Shown: in pieces, positions 19,949 to 28,664 of the stretch | Position numbering within the stretch: position 1 is the first letter of the stretch | Layout: every line of letters begins with the position of its first letter | Source: CAIXZV01 sp037446495 | GTDB taxonomy: Bacteria > Chloroflexota > Limnocylindria > Limnocylindrales > CSP1-4 | Direction: 5' to 3' | Assembly: GCA_037446495.1 (NCBI GenBank) | Contig: JBBIIL010000005.1 | Location: 1-64,000, forward strand | Length of the DNA stretch: 64,000 nucleotides | The notes under the pieces: generated by a model | Database searches by the model: none | What the model was told of the DNA's origin: nothing | What the model saw: the letters and a program-made list of their open reading frames with translations, nothing else | Position numbers and translations under genes: made by a program

Positions 19949-21379
19949 CTAGAGGCTGATGGCGCCGGTGACCAGGGCGAGGACCCCGGCCATGGCCCCG
20001 ATCACCGTGATCGCCAGGATCACGAGCTCAACAGGCGAGAACAGGCGTCGACCCTGCTCACGGCGAGCCATCACGAAGAGGATGCTGGCTGGCGCGTAGA
20101 TGAGAAACGAGAGCAGCAGGAACTTGGGGCCAGCCGCGTAGACGAGGAAGATCGTGTAGACGGTGGCCAGGGCGGCGATGAGCATGTCCTTCTGCCGACC
20201 CGCGTCACGCGCCTCGTAAGTCTCCCGTGTCCAGGCAAGCTTGAGCGCGTAGGCGGCCACGAACAGGTAGGGGATCAGCGACAGCGCGGCAGTCAGGTCG
20301 AGGGCGAAGTTGAGCGCGTCGTTGACGAACACCACCGCGATCAGGATCAGCTGGATGCAGGCGGTCGTGAGCACCAGGGCCGCCGACGGCACGCCCGCCG
20401 TATTGGTACGGCCGAGGAACTTGGGCATGTCGCCAGTCTGAGCGGCCATGAACAGGACCTCGGAGGACATCAATGTCCATGCGAGGTATGCGCCCATCAC
20501 GGACACGATCAGCCCGATGCTGACGAGGATGCTCCCCCACGTCCCGACGGCAGCCTCCAGGACGCCCGCCATCGACGGCTGGCGCAGCGCGGCGATCTGC
20601 TGGTAGGGCAGGACTCCGTAGGAGACGATCGTCACGGACGCGAAAATGGCTAGGACGCCGAGGAACCCGAGCACCGTGGCCCGGCCGACGTCCTCGCGCT
20701 TCTCGGCATGGCGCGAGTAGGTGCTGGCGCCCTCGATTCCGAGGAAGGTGAACACCGTCACGAGCATCGTCGCCGTCACCTGGTCGAACAGCGAGCCGTA
20801 GTCGTGGGCCGAGAGGTTGTCCACCAGCACTTGTGGCTTCAGGGCGAACAGCGCGAGCACGATGAACAGCAGGATCGGGACCATCTTGGCGATGGTCACG
20901 ATCCGGTTGATGACCGCCGCCTCCTTCACGCCGCGCCGGACGAGGAGGAAGTACACCCATACCGCGACCGACGAGAGGATGGTGGCGGCGAGGGTCTCTC
21001 CGGTTCCGAAGGCGGGGAAGACGGCCCCGAGGGTAGAGCCGATGAGGATCCAGTAGAAGGCGTTGCCGACGCACGCGCTCGCCCAGTAGCCGAACGCGGA
21101 GAAGAACCCGAGATATTCGCCGAAGCCGGCCTTCGCGTAGGCGAAGACCCCGGCGTCGAGGTCGGGCTTGCGAATGGCGAGCGACTGGAACACCAGGGCC
21201 AGCATCAGCATGCCCGTGCCCGCGATGCCCCACGCCACCAGCGCACCCACGACGCCCGTCGCGGTGGCGAAGCGGCCCGGCAGGTTGAAGACGCCGGCTC
21301 CAACCATGGAACCGACAACCATGGCGGCCAGCACGGCCACGGACATCTTGGGGGCCTGGGCCGCAGGTGCCTGATCCAC
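19949..21379 (-). CDS. arcD: ArcD-like arginine/ornithine antiporter (APC family)
   Basis: 476-residue, 12-13-TM transporter of the basic amino acid/polyamine antiporter group in the APC superfamily. The N-terminal GSMVGAGVFNLPG is the TM1 substrate-binding signature, followed by ALAIRKPDLDAGVFAYAK-like features of the arginine:ornithine/agmatine branch. Of several possible starts, the GTG at 21379 is chosen because AGAGGGGAG ends 7 bases before it. The gene is 31 bases upstream of arcA, so exchange of arginine for ornithine or citrulline is the likely job. Substrate pair is inferred. Confidence 0.85.
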   Translation of the reverse strand: MDQAPAAQAPKMSVAVLAAMVVGSMVGAGVFNLPGRFATATGVVGALVAWGIAGTGMLMLALVFQSLAIRKPDLDAGVFAYAKAGFGEYLGFFSAFGYWASACVGNAFYWILIGSTLGAVFPAFGTGETLAATILSSVAVWVYFLLVRRGVKEAAVINRIVTIAKMVPILLFIVLALFALKPQVLVDNLSAHDYGSLFDQVTATMLVTVFTFLGIEGASTYSRHAEKREDVGRATVLGFLGVLAIFASVTIVSYGVLPYQQIAALRQPSMAGVLEAAVGTWGSILVSIGLIVSVMGAYLAWTLMSSEVLFMAAQTGDMPKFLGRTNTAGVPSAALVLTTACIQLILIAVVFVNDALNFALDLTAALSLIPYLFVAAYALKLAWTRETYEARDAGRQKDMLIAALATVYTIFLVYAAGPKFLLLSFLIYAPASILFVMARREQGRRLFSPVELVILAITVIGAMAGVLALVTGAISL

Positions 21380-21421
21380 TTGCACTCTCCCCTCTGTGCG
21401 CGTAGGCGCCGCGTGCTGGCG

Positions 21422-21427
21422 AGTATA
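21422..21427 (-). promoter_or_regulatory. arcD operon -10 TATACT
   Basis: A consensus-like TATACT on the minus strand, with TTCAGC 17 bases further upstream as a weak -35. Unlike most promoters here it leaves a leader of roughly 35 bases, matching the strong Shine-Dalgarno. Confidence 0.55.
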
Positions 21428-21512
21428 CCCACCGCGGTCGCCCGGCTGAACGATGCACGCTTCGAAAGACACCCGCCCCTGTGAACATCGTGTCAGCGGT
21501 TGCGCCCGGTCG

Positions 21513-23711
21513 TCAATGGGCCGCCACGGCTGGGGTCGGTGCCGCGGCCGCCGGCGCTGCGCTCGGGGGCCCCTCCCCTGCTGGCAGCCCCGTCCCGTCG
21601 ATCGCGCGCGGCACCAGGTGCCAGATCGCGGCCGCCACGGCCGCGATGGGCACCACCAGGAACATCCCGAGCATTCCCGCCAGCTCGCCGCCCACCGGGA
21701 TCGCCATCAGGACGATGGCCGGGTGGAGCGCCAGGCCACGGCCGTACACGATGGGCGTGACGATGTTGCCCTGGACGATGTTGAACACGACGGTGAACAC
21801 GAGCATCACCGCCATGTCGAACGGCGTTCCGAGCGCGAAGGTCACGAGGACCGCGATGGCCGTCATGAGGAACGAGCCGAGGTACGGGATGAACCCGAAG
21901 AAGAACCCGATGACGCCGACCGGCAACGCGAGCGGCAGGCCGAGCACCACCATCACGAGAGCGCTGGTCACGGCGCCGAACAGCGAGATGATCGCCGTCC
22001 CGCCCATGTAGCCGGCGAGGATCTCGATGGCGCGGTGACCTGCAGCCTGTACCGGCTCCCGGCGCCCGGCGGCAAGCCGCCCGGACGCCGCGCTCCACCA
22101 GCCGGGACCGTCGCGCAACAGGAAGAAGCACAGCAGCAGGGCGAGGACGATGTCCAGGATGATCCCCGCCGCCCCGCCGAGGATCGCGGCCACGTCCACG
22201 CGGACGCTCCCGCCGAGCGCCAGGATCGCGTCGCGCAGCCACGCCAAGTCGAACCGGCCAGCCCCGCTGGCGGCAGCGTCCACGATGTCGCCGAGCGAGT
22301 TGACCGTGACCGCTGCGGCGGCCGCACACGCCACGACGGTGATGGTCGTGACCACGACCATCGAGATGCCGGCGGCGGCGCCGCGGCCCCAGCCCCGCCG
22401 GTCCAGTGCATCCACGACCGGCAGCATCGTCGCCGCCAAGACGAGCGCAAGCGCGACCGGCGCGACGACGGACGGCACACGGTCGATGACGAGGATGACC
22501 AGGAGCCCGAGACCGGCGAGCACGAGGCCACGCCACGACCACCCAGCGAGTCGGTCGAGCCAGACGGGAACCGCAGCGGGGTCGGGGGAGGTTGGCGGCA
22601 CCTCGGTCGAGGCCTTCGCCGGTGCCGCAACCTCGGGAGCTGCGTTCGCCGCCGCCTCGGAGCCCGGTGCCACGCCGAGCGCCGCCACCACCGCCCTGAA
22701 CACCGCGAGCCCGAACACGGTCATCGGCAGCAGTGCGAGGATGCCCACCACGCCCAGCATGGCGAACCCCGCGGGGATCGCCACGAGCACGAGCGCGGGG
22801 TTCACGTCGGCGCTCTGGTCCATGCTGGTCCGATCGAGGAGCCGGCCAGCGACGACCCATCCGACGAGCGTCGCGACGGCCACGGCGACCGCCGGGACCG
22901 AGCCAGAGAGCGCCAGCGTCGCGAGGAAGATCACGGCCCCCCCGACGATCGCGCCGAGGTAGGGCACGAAGCCCGCGACCAGCGCGACGGCGCTCAGCGC
23001 CGCGGGGAGCTGCGCCCCGAACGCGGCGAGCACGACGAACGTGACGATCGCATCGACCACGGCGAGCAGCCCCGTGCGCCGAACGTACCACGCGACGCGC
23101 TCGAGACCGGCCCGTGCATCGGCCGTCACGGCGGCAGCCTGCCACGGCTGGATCTGGCGCATCACCGCCGCCCACCCGGCATCGCCGTCCGCGAGCAGGA
23201 AATAGGTGAGGAACGTGCCCAGGACCAGGAGCATGCCCAGGTCCACGAGGGCGTTCGCGAGGGCTGCCGGGTCCGGGATCAGGCTCGAGCGGATCGATGC
23301 CGAGACGACGTCGAGGAGGGCGGCAACGGAATCCGGGGCCCCGAGCCCGGTGAGCCGATCGCGGACGGCGTCGAGCCCTGACTGGACGGCCGAGATGATC
23401 GATCGCACCTCCGGGACCAGCGCCAAGGCGAGCACCACCAGCGTGCCGAGCACGATCACGGCACCCACCCCGAACGCGATGGCGGCGGCGCCGGCGCGCG
23501 GGAGCCCACGGGCGCGCAGGCGCACGACCGTCGGGGCGAGCGTGGCGGCGAGGACGAGCGAGATCATGACCGCGGTGGCGCTCACCGGGACGGCCAGGGC
23601 GATCACGATCGCGACGAGCGTCATGCCCGCGATCGCGAGCACACGCCACCCGCCCGAGGCCGAGCGGGCGAGCCATGCGGGGACCTGCGCGGTCGAACCC
23701 GACTGGGTCAC
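21513..23711 (-). CDS. Tandem-fused AI-2E family (PF01594) membrane protein
   Basis: 732 residues, about twice the usual length. Two AI-2E/DUF20 units occur head to tail. Unit 1 (about 20-340) has LSAVALVAGFVPYLGAIVGG, and unit 2 (about 395-700) has PVGVIGFFFGFIPYLGSFLM followed by NIVQGNIVTPIVYGRGLALHP. They are joined by an Ala/Pro/Thr-rich linker, with a Pro/Ala tail at the end. The P-Y-L-G motif is diagnostic of the family, whose members include sodium/proton antiporters and putative autoinducer exporters. The GTG start overlaps a 21-codon ORF stop as GTGA. Function beyond membrane transport is not inferable. Confidence 0.85.
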   Translation of the reverse strand: MTQSGSTAQVPAWLARSASGGWRVLAIAGMTLVAIVIALAVPVSATAVMISLVLAATLAPTVVRLRARGLPRAGAAAIAFGVGAVIVLGTLVVLALALVPEVRSIISAVQSGLDAVRDRLTGLGAPDSVAALLDVVSASIRSSLIPDPAALANALVDLGMLLVLGTFLTYFLLADGDAGWAAVMRQIQPWQAAAVTADARAGLERVAWYVRRTGLLAVVDAIVTFVVLAAFGAQLPAALSAVALVAGFVPYLGAIVGGAVIFLATLALSGSVPAVAVAVATLVGWVVAGRLLDRTSMDQSADVNPALVLVAIPAGFAMLGVVGILALLPMTVFGLAVFRAVVAALGVAPGSEAAANAAPEVAAPAKASTEVPPTSPDPAAVPVWLDRLAGWSWRGLVLAGLGLLVILVIDRVPSVVAPVALALVLAATMLPVVDALDRRGWGRGAAAGISMVVVTTITVVACAAAAAVTVNSLGDIVDAAASGAGRFDLAWLRDAILALGGSVRVDVAAILGGAAGIILDIVLALLLCFFLLRDGPGWWSAASGRLAAGRREPVQAAGHRAIEILAGYMGGTAIISLFGAVTSALVMVVLGLPLALPVGVIGFFFGFIPYLGSFLMTAIAVLVTFALGTPFDMAVMLVFTVVFNIVQGNIVTPIVYGRGLALHPAIVLMAIPVGGELAGMLGMFLVVPIAAVAAAIWHLVPRAIDGTGLPAGEGPPSAAPAAAAPTPAVAAH

Positions 23712-23773
23712 CGTGACCGCCCGTTCAGCTCCTGGCGCATCTTGATCAGCCCCTCACCAGACCGTGGGTCCAT
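23708..23773 (-). CDS. Possible 21-residue coupled leader ORF
   Basis: ATG at 23773 with GGAG six bases upstream, 21 codons, and a TGA that overlaps the GTG of the tandem AI-2E gene as GTGA. The peptide (MDPRSGEGLIKMRQELNGRS then R) has no recognisable family. The overlap suggests translational coupling or a leader peptide. It is too short for composition to decide. Confidence 0.35.
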   Translation of the reverse strand: MDPRSGEGLIKMRQELNGRSR

Positions 23774-23871
23774 CCAATCTCCGCCCCGAATGGTGGCATG
23801 CCGCGCGCCGCAGGGTACGCCACTCCGCGCACGCGCCGGTGCGGCCGACGAGAGCCGCCCCTCGGCGATGC

Positions 23872-24314
23872 TCAGGCGCGGGACGGACCTGCCTCGATGC
23901 GCAACTGCAGCGCGTCCACGGTTCCGCGCGCAGGCGACAGGCTCTCGAGCCACCACGTGACGCCCGCCGCACCGTAGGCCGTGACGGCCAACCCGTCGCC
24001 CGGCTCCGAGTGGGCGAAGAGCGCCACGTCGAACGGCTCGCGATCCCGGCCCAGGCGCGAGCGCTCGGCGCTNNNNNNNNNNNNNNNNNNNNNNNNNNNN
24101 NNNNNNNNNNNNNNNNNNNNNNNNNNNNNNNNNNNNNNNNNNNNNNNNNNNNNNNNNNNNNNNNNNNNNNNNCCGGGGCGCCCAGGACCGTCCCGAGCAC
24201 ATCCCACGTGGACACGCCGTCCCAGCCGGCACGCTCCGCCGCCACCGCGAGCCGAACGAGCACGCGCGGGTCTGCCAGCTCCCCCATCGGCGCAAGATCA
24301 ACCGCGAACTTCAC
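23872..24314 (-). CDS. Luciferase-like (LLM) flavin-dependent oxidoreductase, gapped
   Basis: N-terminus MKFAVDLAPMGELADPRVLV, then AAERAGWDGVSTWDV, is the start of a bacterial-luciferase-type TIM barrel using F420 or FMN. After the 100-N gap, a segment with VTWWLESLSPARGTVDAL, ending LRIEAGPSRA, is a typical C-terminus. The two parts are in different frames across the placeholder; since the gap length is arbitrary this is no frameshift. Only about 113 residues are visible, whereas the family has some 260-340, so more than 100 codons are missing. GTG start. Substrate and cofactor unknown. Confidence 0.75.
24073..24172. other. 100-N assembly gap in LLM gene
   Basis: Exactly 100 N replacing most of the barrel of the flavin-dependent oxidoreductase. 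Confidence 0.95.
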
Positions 24315-24335
24315 ACGCTCCCCTTCCTCGGCTAA

Positions 24336-26705
24336 TCAGTAGCCGCGAGGCCGGCGGCTGCCCGGCCGCTGCCCCGTGCGCTTGCGGATGTTGGGCGTCA
24401 CCGACACGTCCCATGTCGGCCGGTCGAGCCAGCGCGCCTGCCAGCCCCGGTCCTCGTCGTCGTGCTCGTCGCGGATGCCCGGGAACAGGTCCGTGGCGAT
24501 CGCGCCGCCGGACTCGTCGGTCGCGTCCGCAGCGGGCTCCTCGCCCGCCGGCAGGACCGTCACCTCGGTGACCTCGAAGGCGCCCGCGGCCTGGTCGCGC
24601 CCGCCGCGTCCGCCCTTGCCGCCCGGCCGGTGGGCCGCCGCCCGCTCCTTGGCGGGGAGCAGCGCGTCCTTCGCCGCCCGCTCGGCCGCCCGCGCGACCG
24701 TGACCGAGGCGTCCTGCTCGAGCACGCGCAGGCGGATCTGCTGGATCTCGTCGCGCAGCGCAGCCGCCCGCTCGAACTCGAGCGCCTTGGCGGCGGCCTT
24801 CATCTCGGCCTCCATGCGCGCGACGAGCTTCTCCACCTCGGCCCTGTCAGCCGCCTCGAGGTTCGCCGCCCGCCGCTCCGACGAGTACACGATGGTGTTC
24901 TCGGCCACAGCCCGAAGCCGGTCGTTGATGTCATGGATGCCCTTGATGATCGTGGCGGGCTCGATGCCGTGCTGAACGTTGTAGGCCTCTTGGACCGCGC
25001 GCCGGCGGTCGGTTTCCTCGATGGCCGCCCTCATCGAGTCCGTGACCCGGTCCGCGTACATCACGACGCGCCCCTCGGTGTTGCGAGCCGCCCGGCCGAT
25101 CATCTGGATCAGCGACCAGGCGCTGCGGAGGAACCCCTCCTTGTCCGCGTCGAGGATCGCCACCAGCGTCACCTCGGGAAGGTCCAGGCCCTCGCGCAGG
25201 AGGTTGATGCCCACCAAGACGTCGTACACGCCCAGGCGCAGGTCCCGCAGGATGGCCACCCGCTCGAGGGTGTCCACCTCGGAGTGCAGGTACTGCACCT
25301 TGACGCCGAGCTCCTTGAGGTAGTCCGCGAGGTCCTCGGCCATCTTCTTGGTGAGCGTGGTGACGAGGGCCCGCTCGCCGCGCTCGACGCGTCCGCGGAT
25401 CTCCTCGAGCAGGTCGTCGATCTGGCCCTCGGTGGGCCGGACCACGATCCTGGGGTCGACGATCCCGGTCGGCCGGATGAGCTGCTCGACCACGCGCTCG
25501 CTGCGCTCGAGCTCGTACGGGCCTGGGGTCGCCGAGACGTACACCGCCTGGTTGACGTGGACCTCGAACTCCTCGAAGGTCAGCGGCCGGTTGTCGAGCG
25601 CCGACGGGAGGCGGAAGCCGAAGTCCACCAGGATCTCCTTGCGCGTCCGGTCGTTCTTGTACATGCCGACCACCTGGGGGATCGTCATGTGGCTCTCGTC
25701 CACGATGAGCAGCCAGTCCGGCGGGAAGTAGTCCAGCAGCGTCCACGGCCGGCTCCCGGGCTCGCGCGCCGAGAGGTGGCGGCTGTAGTTCTCGACGCCG
25801 GAGCAATACCCGAGCTCGCGCATCATCTCGAGGTCGAACGTGGTGCGCTGTCGGAGCCGGGCGGCCTCGAGCGCTCGCCCCTCGGCCTCCATCTGGCCGA
25901 CACGCTCCTCCATCTCGGCCTCGATGGCCGCGATCGCGGCGACCAGCTTGTCGCGCGGCGTCACGAAGTGGCTGGCCGGGAAGACGTTCAGCTCCTTGCG
26001 CTCCGCGAGCAGCTCGCCGGTCAGCGGGTCCAGCTCCGTGATCCGCTCCACCTCATCGCCGAAGAACTCGACCCGGACGATGATCTCGGAGCTCGCCGGC
26101 CCGATCTCCAGCGTGTCACCGCGGACGCGGAACCGGGCGCGGGTGAGCGCGGCGTCGTTGCGCTGGTACTGGAGGTCCACTAGGTGCCGGAGCACCGCGT
26201 CCCGCCGGTACTGCCCACCGACGCGGAGACGCAGCACGGTGGCCCCATAGTCAACTGGCGCGCCGAGGCCGTAGATGCACGACACCGACGCCACGATGAT
26301 GACGTCCCGGCGCTCGAACAGCGCGTGGGTGGCCGCGTGTCGCAGCCGGTCGATCTCCTCGTTGCGGCTCGAGTCCTTCTCGATGTAGGTGTCCGAGCGC
26401 GGCAGGTACGCCTCGGGCTGGTAGTAGTCGAAGTAGCTGACGAAGTACTCGACCGCGTTGTCCGGGAAGAACTCCCGGAACTCCGCGTACAGCTGGGCGG
26501 CCAGCGTCTTGTTGTGGGCCAGCACCAGCGTGGGCTTGTTGTGCTTCACGATGGTCTCGGCCATCACGAAGGTCTTCCCGGTGCCCGTCGCTCCCAGCAG
26601 GGTCTGGTGGCGCAGGCCGCGGGTCAGTCCGTCGACCAGGCGGTCGATGGCCGCGGGCTGGTCGCCGGTGGGCTCGAACGGGGCGACGAGGCGGAAGTCC
26701 GGCAC
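24336..26705 (-). CDS. uvrB: UvrABC excinuclease subunit B with C-terminal extension
   Basis: Central helicase-like subunit of nucleotide excision repair. 789 residues from the GTG start (VPDFRLVAPFEPTGDQPAAI). Motifs: Walker A GATGTGKT, the beta-hairpin YFDYYQPEAYLP, DESHMTIPQ, and IGRAARNTEGRVVMYAD (motif VI). The UVR motif LEFERAAALRDEI binds UvrC. Typical UvrB ends soon after UVR; this one continues about 120 residues with an acidic stretch, then WQARWLDRPTWDVSVTPNI and a basic Arg/Gly-rich end. The frame stays open upstream of the GTG but is unrelated. TAGGAT -10 sits 7 bases before the GTG and a GAAC-N4-GTTC box lies beyond it. Confidence 0.97.
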   Translation of the reverse strand: MPDFRLVAPFEPTGDQPAAIDRLVDGLTRGLRHQTLLGATGTGKTFVMAETIVKHNKPTLVLAHNKTLAAQLYAEFREFFPDNAVEYFVSYFDYYQPEAYLPRSDTYIEKDSSRNEEIDRLRHAATHALFERRDVIIVASVSCIYGLGAPVDYGATVLRLRVGGQYRRDAVLRHLVDLQYQRNDAALTRARFRVRGDTLEIGPASSEIIVRVEFFGDEVERITELDPLTGELLAERKELNVFPASHFVTPRDKLVAAIAAIEAEMEERVGQMEAEGRALEAARLRQRTTFDLEMMRELGYCSGVENYSRHLSAREPGSRPWTLLDYFPPDWLLIVDESHMTIPQVVGMYKNDRTRKEILVDFGFRLPSALDNRPLTFEEFEVHVNQAVYVSATPGPYELERSERVVEQLIRPTGIVDPRIVVRPTEGQIDDLLEEIRGRVERGERALVTTLTKKMAEDLADYLKELGVKVQYLHSEVDTLERVAILRDLRLGVYDVLVGINLLREGLDLPEVTLVAILDADKEGFLRSAWSLIQMIGRAARNTEGRVVMYADRVTDSMRAAIEETDRRRAVQEAYNVQHGIEPATIIKGIHDINDRLRAVAENTIVYSSERRAANLEAADRAEVEKLVARMEAEMKAAAKALEFERAAALRDEIQQIRLRVLEQDASVTVARAAERAAKDALLPAKERAAAHRPGGKGGRGGRDQAAGAFEVTEVTVLPAGEEPAADATDESGGAIATDLFPGIRDEHDDEDRGWQARWLDRPTWDVSVTPNIRKRTGQRPGSRRPRGY

Positions 26706-26712
26706 GCTCCGG

Positions 26713-26748
26713 ATCCTACACGATGGGCGAGATTTCGAACACCCGTTC
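26713..26748 (-). promoter_or_regulatory. uvrB promoter with LexA/SOS-type box
   Basis: On the minus strand: GAACGGGTGTTC (26737-26748), 18 bases, TAGGAT (26713-26718), 7 bases, GTG. The box edge TGTTCG takes the -35 position. The geometry is identical to the uvrA promoter. The octamer GGATCCTA also flanks the box at 26711-26718 and 26750-26757. Confidence 0.78.
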
Positions 26749-26934
26749 TGGATCCTATCCCGAGCATGGGACCAACGGGCCATATGCCGCCACCCGGGCT
26801 CGCCTGAGACTTCACGACGATCCCCGACTGCGACCTCGGTCAGGAGACGCGGCCGGTGCCACGGGACAGCATGCCGGGCGGGCACGGCACTTCGGGCGGC
26901 CCTGGCGCCGCCCAGGACGGGAGGCACGATCTCG

Positions 26935-27888
26935 ATGGAGATGGAGTACAGGGACTCGTCCAAACGTGGCCGGTGGATCATGGTGCTGGGGCTCGTGCTT
27001 GCGGTCGCGGCCGCCGGCGGCGCGTTCTACCTGATCAACAGCGCGCAGCAAGAGGCCGGCCAAGGGTCGATCAAGACGACGACGGCCGTCGTGGCCGCGA
27101 GGCCGCTCGCGGCGAAGAAGACGCTGACCGTCGACGATTTGAGGGTCCGGACCGACGTCCCCCTCGACGCGACGACGAGCATCCCGGGCATGGTCGCCAC
27201 GAGCACGGACCAGCTGGTCGGCCGCATCGTCGGCGTGGACGTGGCACAGGGCCAGCTGATGACGCTCAACCTGCTGGCCTCGACCAGCGTCGGCGGGCAG
27301 TTCCCGATCCTCGGCCCGGGCGAGACCGTCGCCCCGAACTCGGAGGCCTGGCGCGCCGTGTCAGTCACCGTGTCCGACGACCGCGCCGTCGGCGGCATGC
27401 TCGTCGCGGGCATGACCGTGGACATGCTCATGAGCGTGACGGTCCCGGCCGTGCCATCGGCCGGTGCTTCCCTGGCGCCGGGCGCCGCGCCCACCCCGCC
27501 GCCGGCGGCCAACCCCTCGGCACCGGTGTACACCCATGGGCTGAGCACCAAGGTCATCTACCAGAAGATGCAGATCCTGGCGCGCCAGGGTACGTACTAC
27601 GTCCTTCGGGCGACCCTTCCGATGGCGGAGGAGATCACGCAGGCCACGCTGGACGGCGCGAGCTTCACCCTGCTGCTCAGACCCGACCAGGACGCGCGCA
27701 TCCTCGACGTGTCCAAGCTCGGAGCCACGACTAGCCGGATACTCCAGCGGTACGGACTCCTGATCCCGCAGGTCTACCCGAACGCAGGTGGATTCCCAAG
27801 CAACCCGCCGATCCCGGCGATCACGCCGGCGCCGTCGGACAGCGCCGCGCCCGGGGCGAGCGGGGCGCTCCCGAGTGCGGCCCCGTAG
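26935..27888 (+). CDS. CpaB/RcpC-like SAF-domain membrane protein
   Basis: 317 residues: a short cytoplasmic N-terminus, one TM helix (about 15-34), then a SAF domain (VAARPLAAKKTLTVDDLRVR, then GRIVGVDVAQGQLMTLNLLA), a Pro/Ala-rich insert around residue 185-200, and a RcpC-like C-terminal domain (VYTHGLSTKVIYQKMQILA). This is the architecture of Flp/type IVb pilus assembly protein CpaB. No other pilus gene is nearby, so it may be a solitary paralogue. A GGGAGG Shine-Dalgarno supports the ATG at 26935; another ATG lies two codons later. Divergent from uvrB. Confidence 0.78.
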   Translation: MEMEYRDSSKRGRWIMVLGLVLAVAAAGGAFYLINSAQQEAGQGSIKTTTAVVAARPLAAKKTLTVDDLRVRTDVPLDATTSIPGMVATSTDQLVGRIVGVDVAQGQLMTLNLLASTSVGGQFPILGPGETVAPNSEAWRAVSVTVSDDRAVGGMLVAGMTVDMLMSVTVPAVPSAGASLAPGAAPTPPPAANPSAPVYTHGLSTKVIYQKMQILARQGTYYVLRATLPMAEEITQATLDGASFTLLLRPDQDARILDVSKLGATTSRILQRYGLLIPQVYPNAGGFPSNPPIPAITPAPSDSAAPGASGALPSAAP

Positions 27889-27971
27889 AGTTCCGACAGC
27901 TGGTCGCGGCGCCCCGGCGCCATACGACTCGAGCAGGCTGACCGCGCCGCTGACCCGGCGCGCCTCCCGTC

Positions 27972-28007
27972 GAACCGCCCGGCCGGCCCGCCCCGGCCGG
28001 GCGGTTC
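27972..28007. terminator. Perfect 15-bp hairpin between convergent genes
   Basis: 27972-27986 is the exact reverse complement of 27993-28007 with a 6-base loop. It lies between the CpaB-like stop (27888) and the coaE stop (28026), and could terminate both strands despite lacking a T run. Confidence 0.75.
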
Positions 28008-28025
28008 CCTGCCCGGACCGCGCGG

Positions 28026-28664
28026 CTACCGCGAGGAGGCAAGACCCTCTGCCAGCGCTGCGACGACCGCCGCCCGTGCCTCCGCCATGGACCCGCTGGT
28101 GTCCAGGACGCGGGTCGCCGCCGGGCGCAGCCGCTCGACGAGGCCGGCCTGCGCGGCGATCCGCTGCTCCGCGTCGGCGGGCGTCGTTCCGCGTCCGATG
28201 AGCCGCTCGCGCTGCGCGGGCCCATCGCAGGTGACCAGCCAGACCTCGTCGCACAGCGAGGCGAGCCCGCCCTCGACGAGCTTGATCGCCTCGACTGCGA
28301 CCGCGGGCACGCCGTCGCGCTCGGCCCGCTCGAGCACATCGAGGATCCGCGGGCGCACGGCCGGGTGGACGATGGCCTCGAGCTCGCGCAGACTCGCCGG
28401 GTCGGCGAACACGATCCGCCCGAGGGCCGCGCGGTCGAGCGCCCCGTCCGGGCCGGTCACCGCCGGGCCGAAGTGCCGCAGCACCTCATCGTGGACGGGG
28501 CTCCCGGGCTCGGTCACGCCCCTGGCAACCGCGTCGGCGTCCACAACGGCCACGCCCAGCTCCGCGAGCCAACGGACCACCTGGGACTTGCCGCAGCCGA
28601 TGGGCCCGGTGATCCCGATGCGGACCGTGTGACCATGCCACGCGGAACCGGAGCCTGCCGTCAC
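28026..28664 (-). CDS. coaE: Dephospho-CoA kinase
   Basis: Phosphorylates the ribose 3'-hydroxyl of dephospho-CoA, the last step of CoA synthesis. 212 residues from the GTG that overlaps the ABC-F stop as GTGA; an earlier in-frame start would overlap that gene further. Walker A GPIGCGKSQVV, then the VVDADAVAR substrate motif, IVHPAVRP, and DEVWLVTC are family landmarks. It is last in the polA/mutM/ABC-F/coaE minus-strand block; mutM-coaE adjacency is common in Gram-positives. Confidence 0.95.
   Translation of the reverse strand: MTAGSGSAWHGHTVRIGITGPIGCGKSQVVRWLAELGVAVVDADAVARGVTEPGSPVHDEVLRHFGPAVTGPDGALDRAALGRIVFADPASLRELEAIVHPAVRPRILDVLERAERDGVPAVAVEAIKLVEGGLASLCDEVWLVTCDGPAQRERLIGRGTTPADAEQRIAAQAGLVERLRPAATRVLDTSGSMAEARAAVVAALAEGLASSR

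Noticed and set aside
23872..24314. Frameshift in the LLM oxidoreductase
   Set aside because: The frame change coincides with a 100-N placeholder of arbitrary length.
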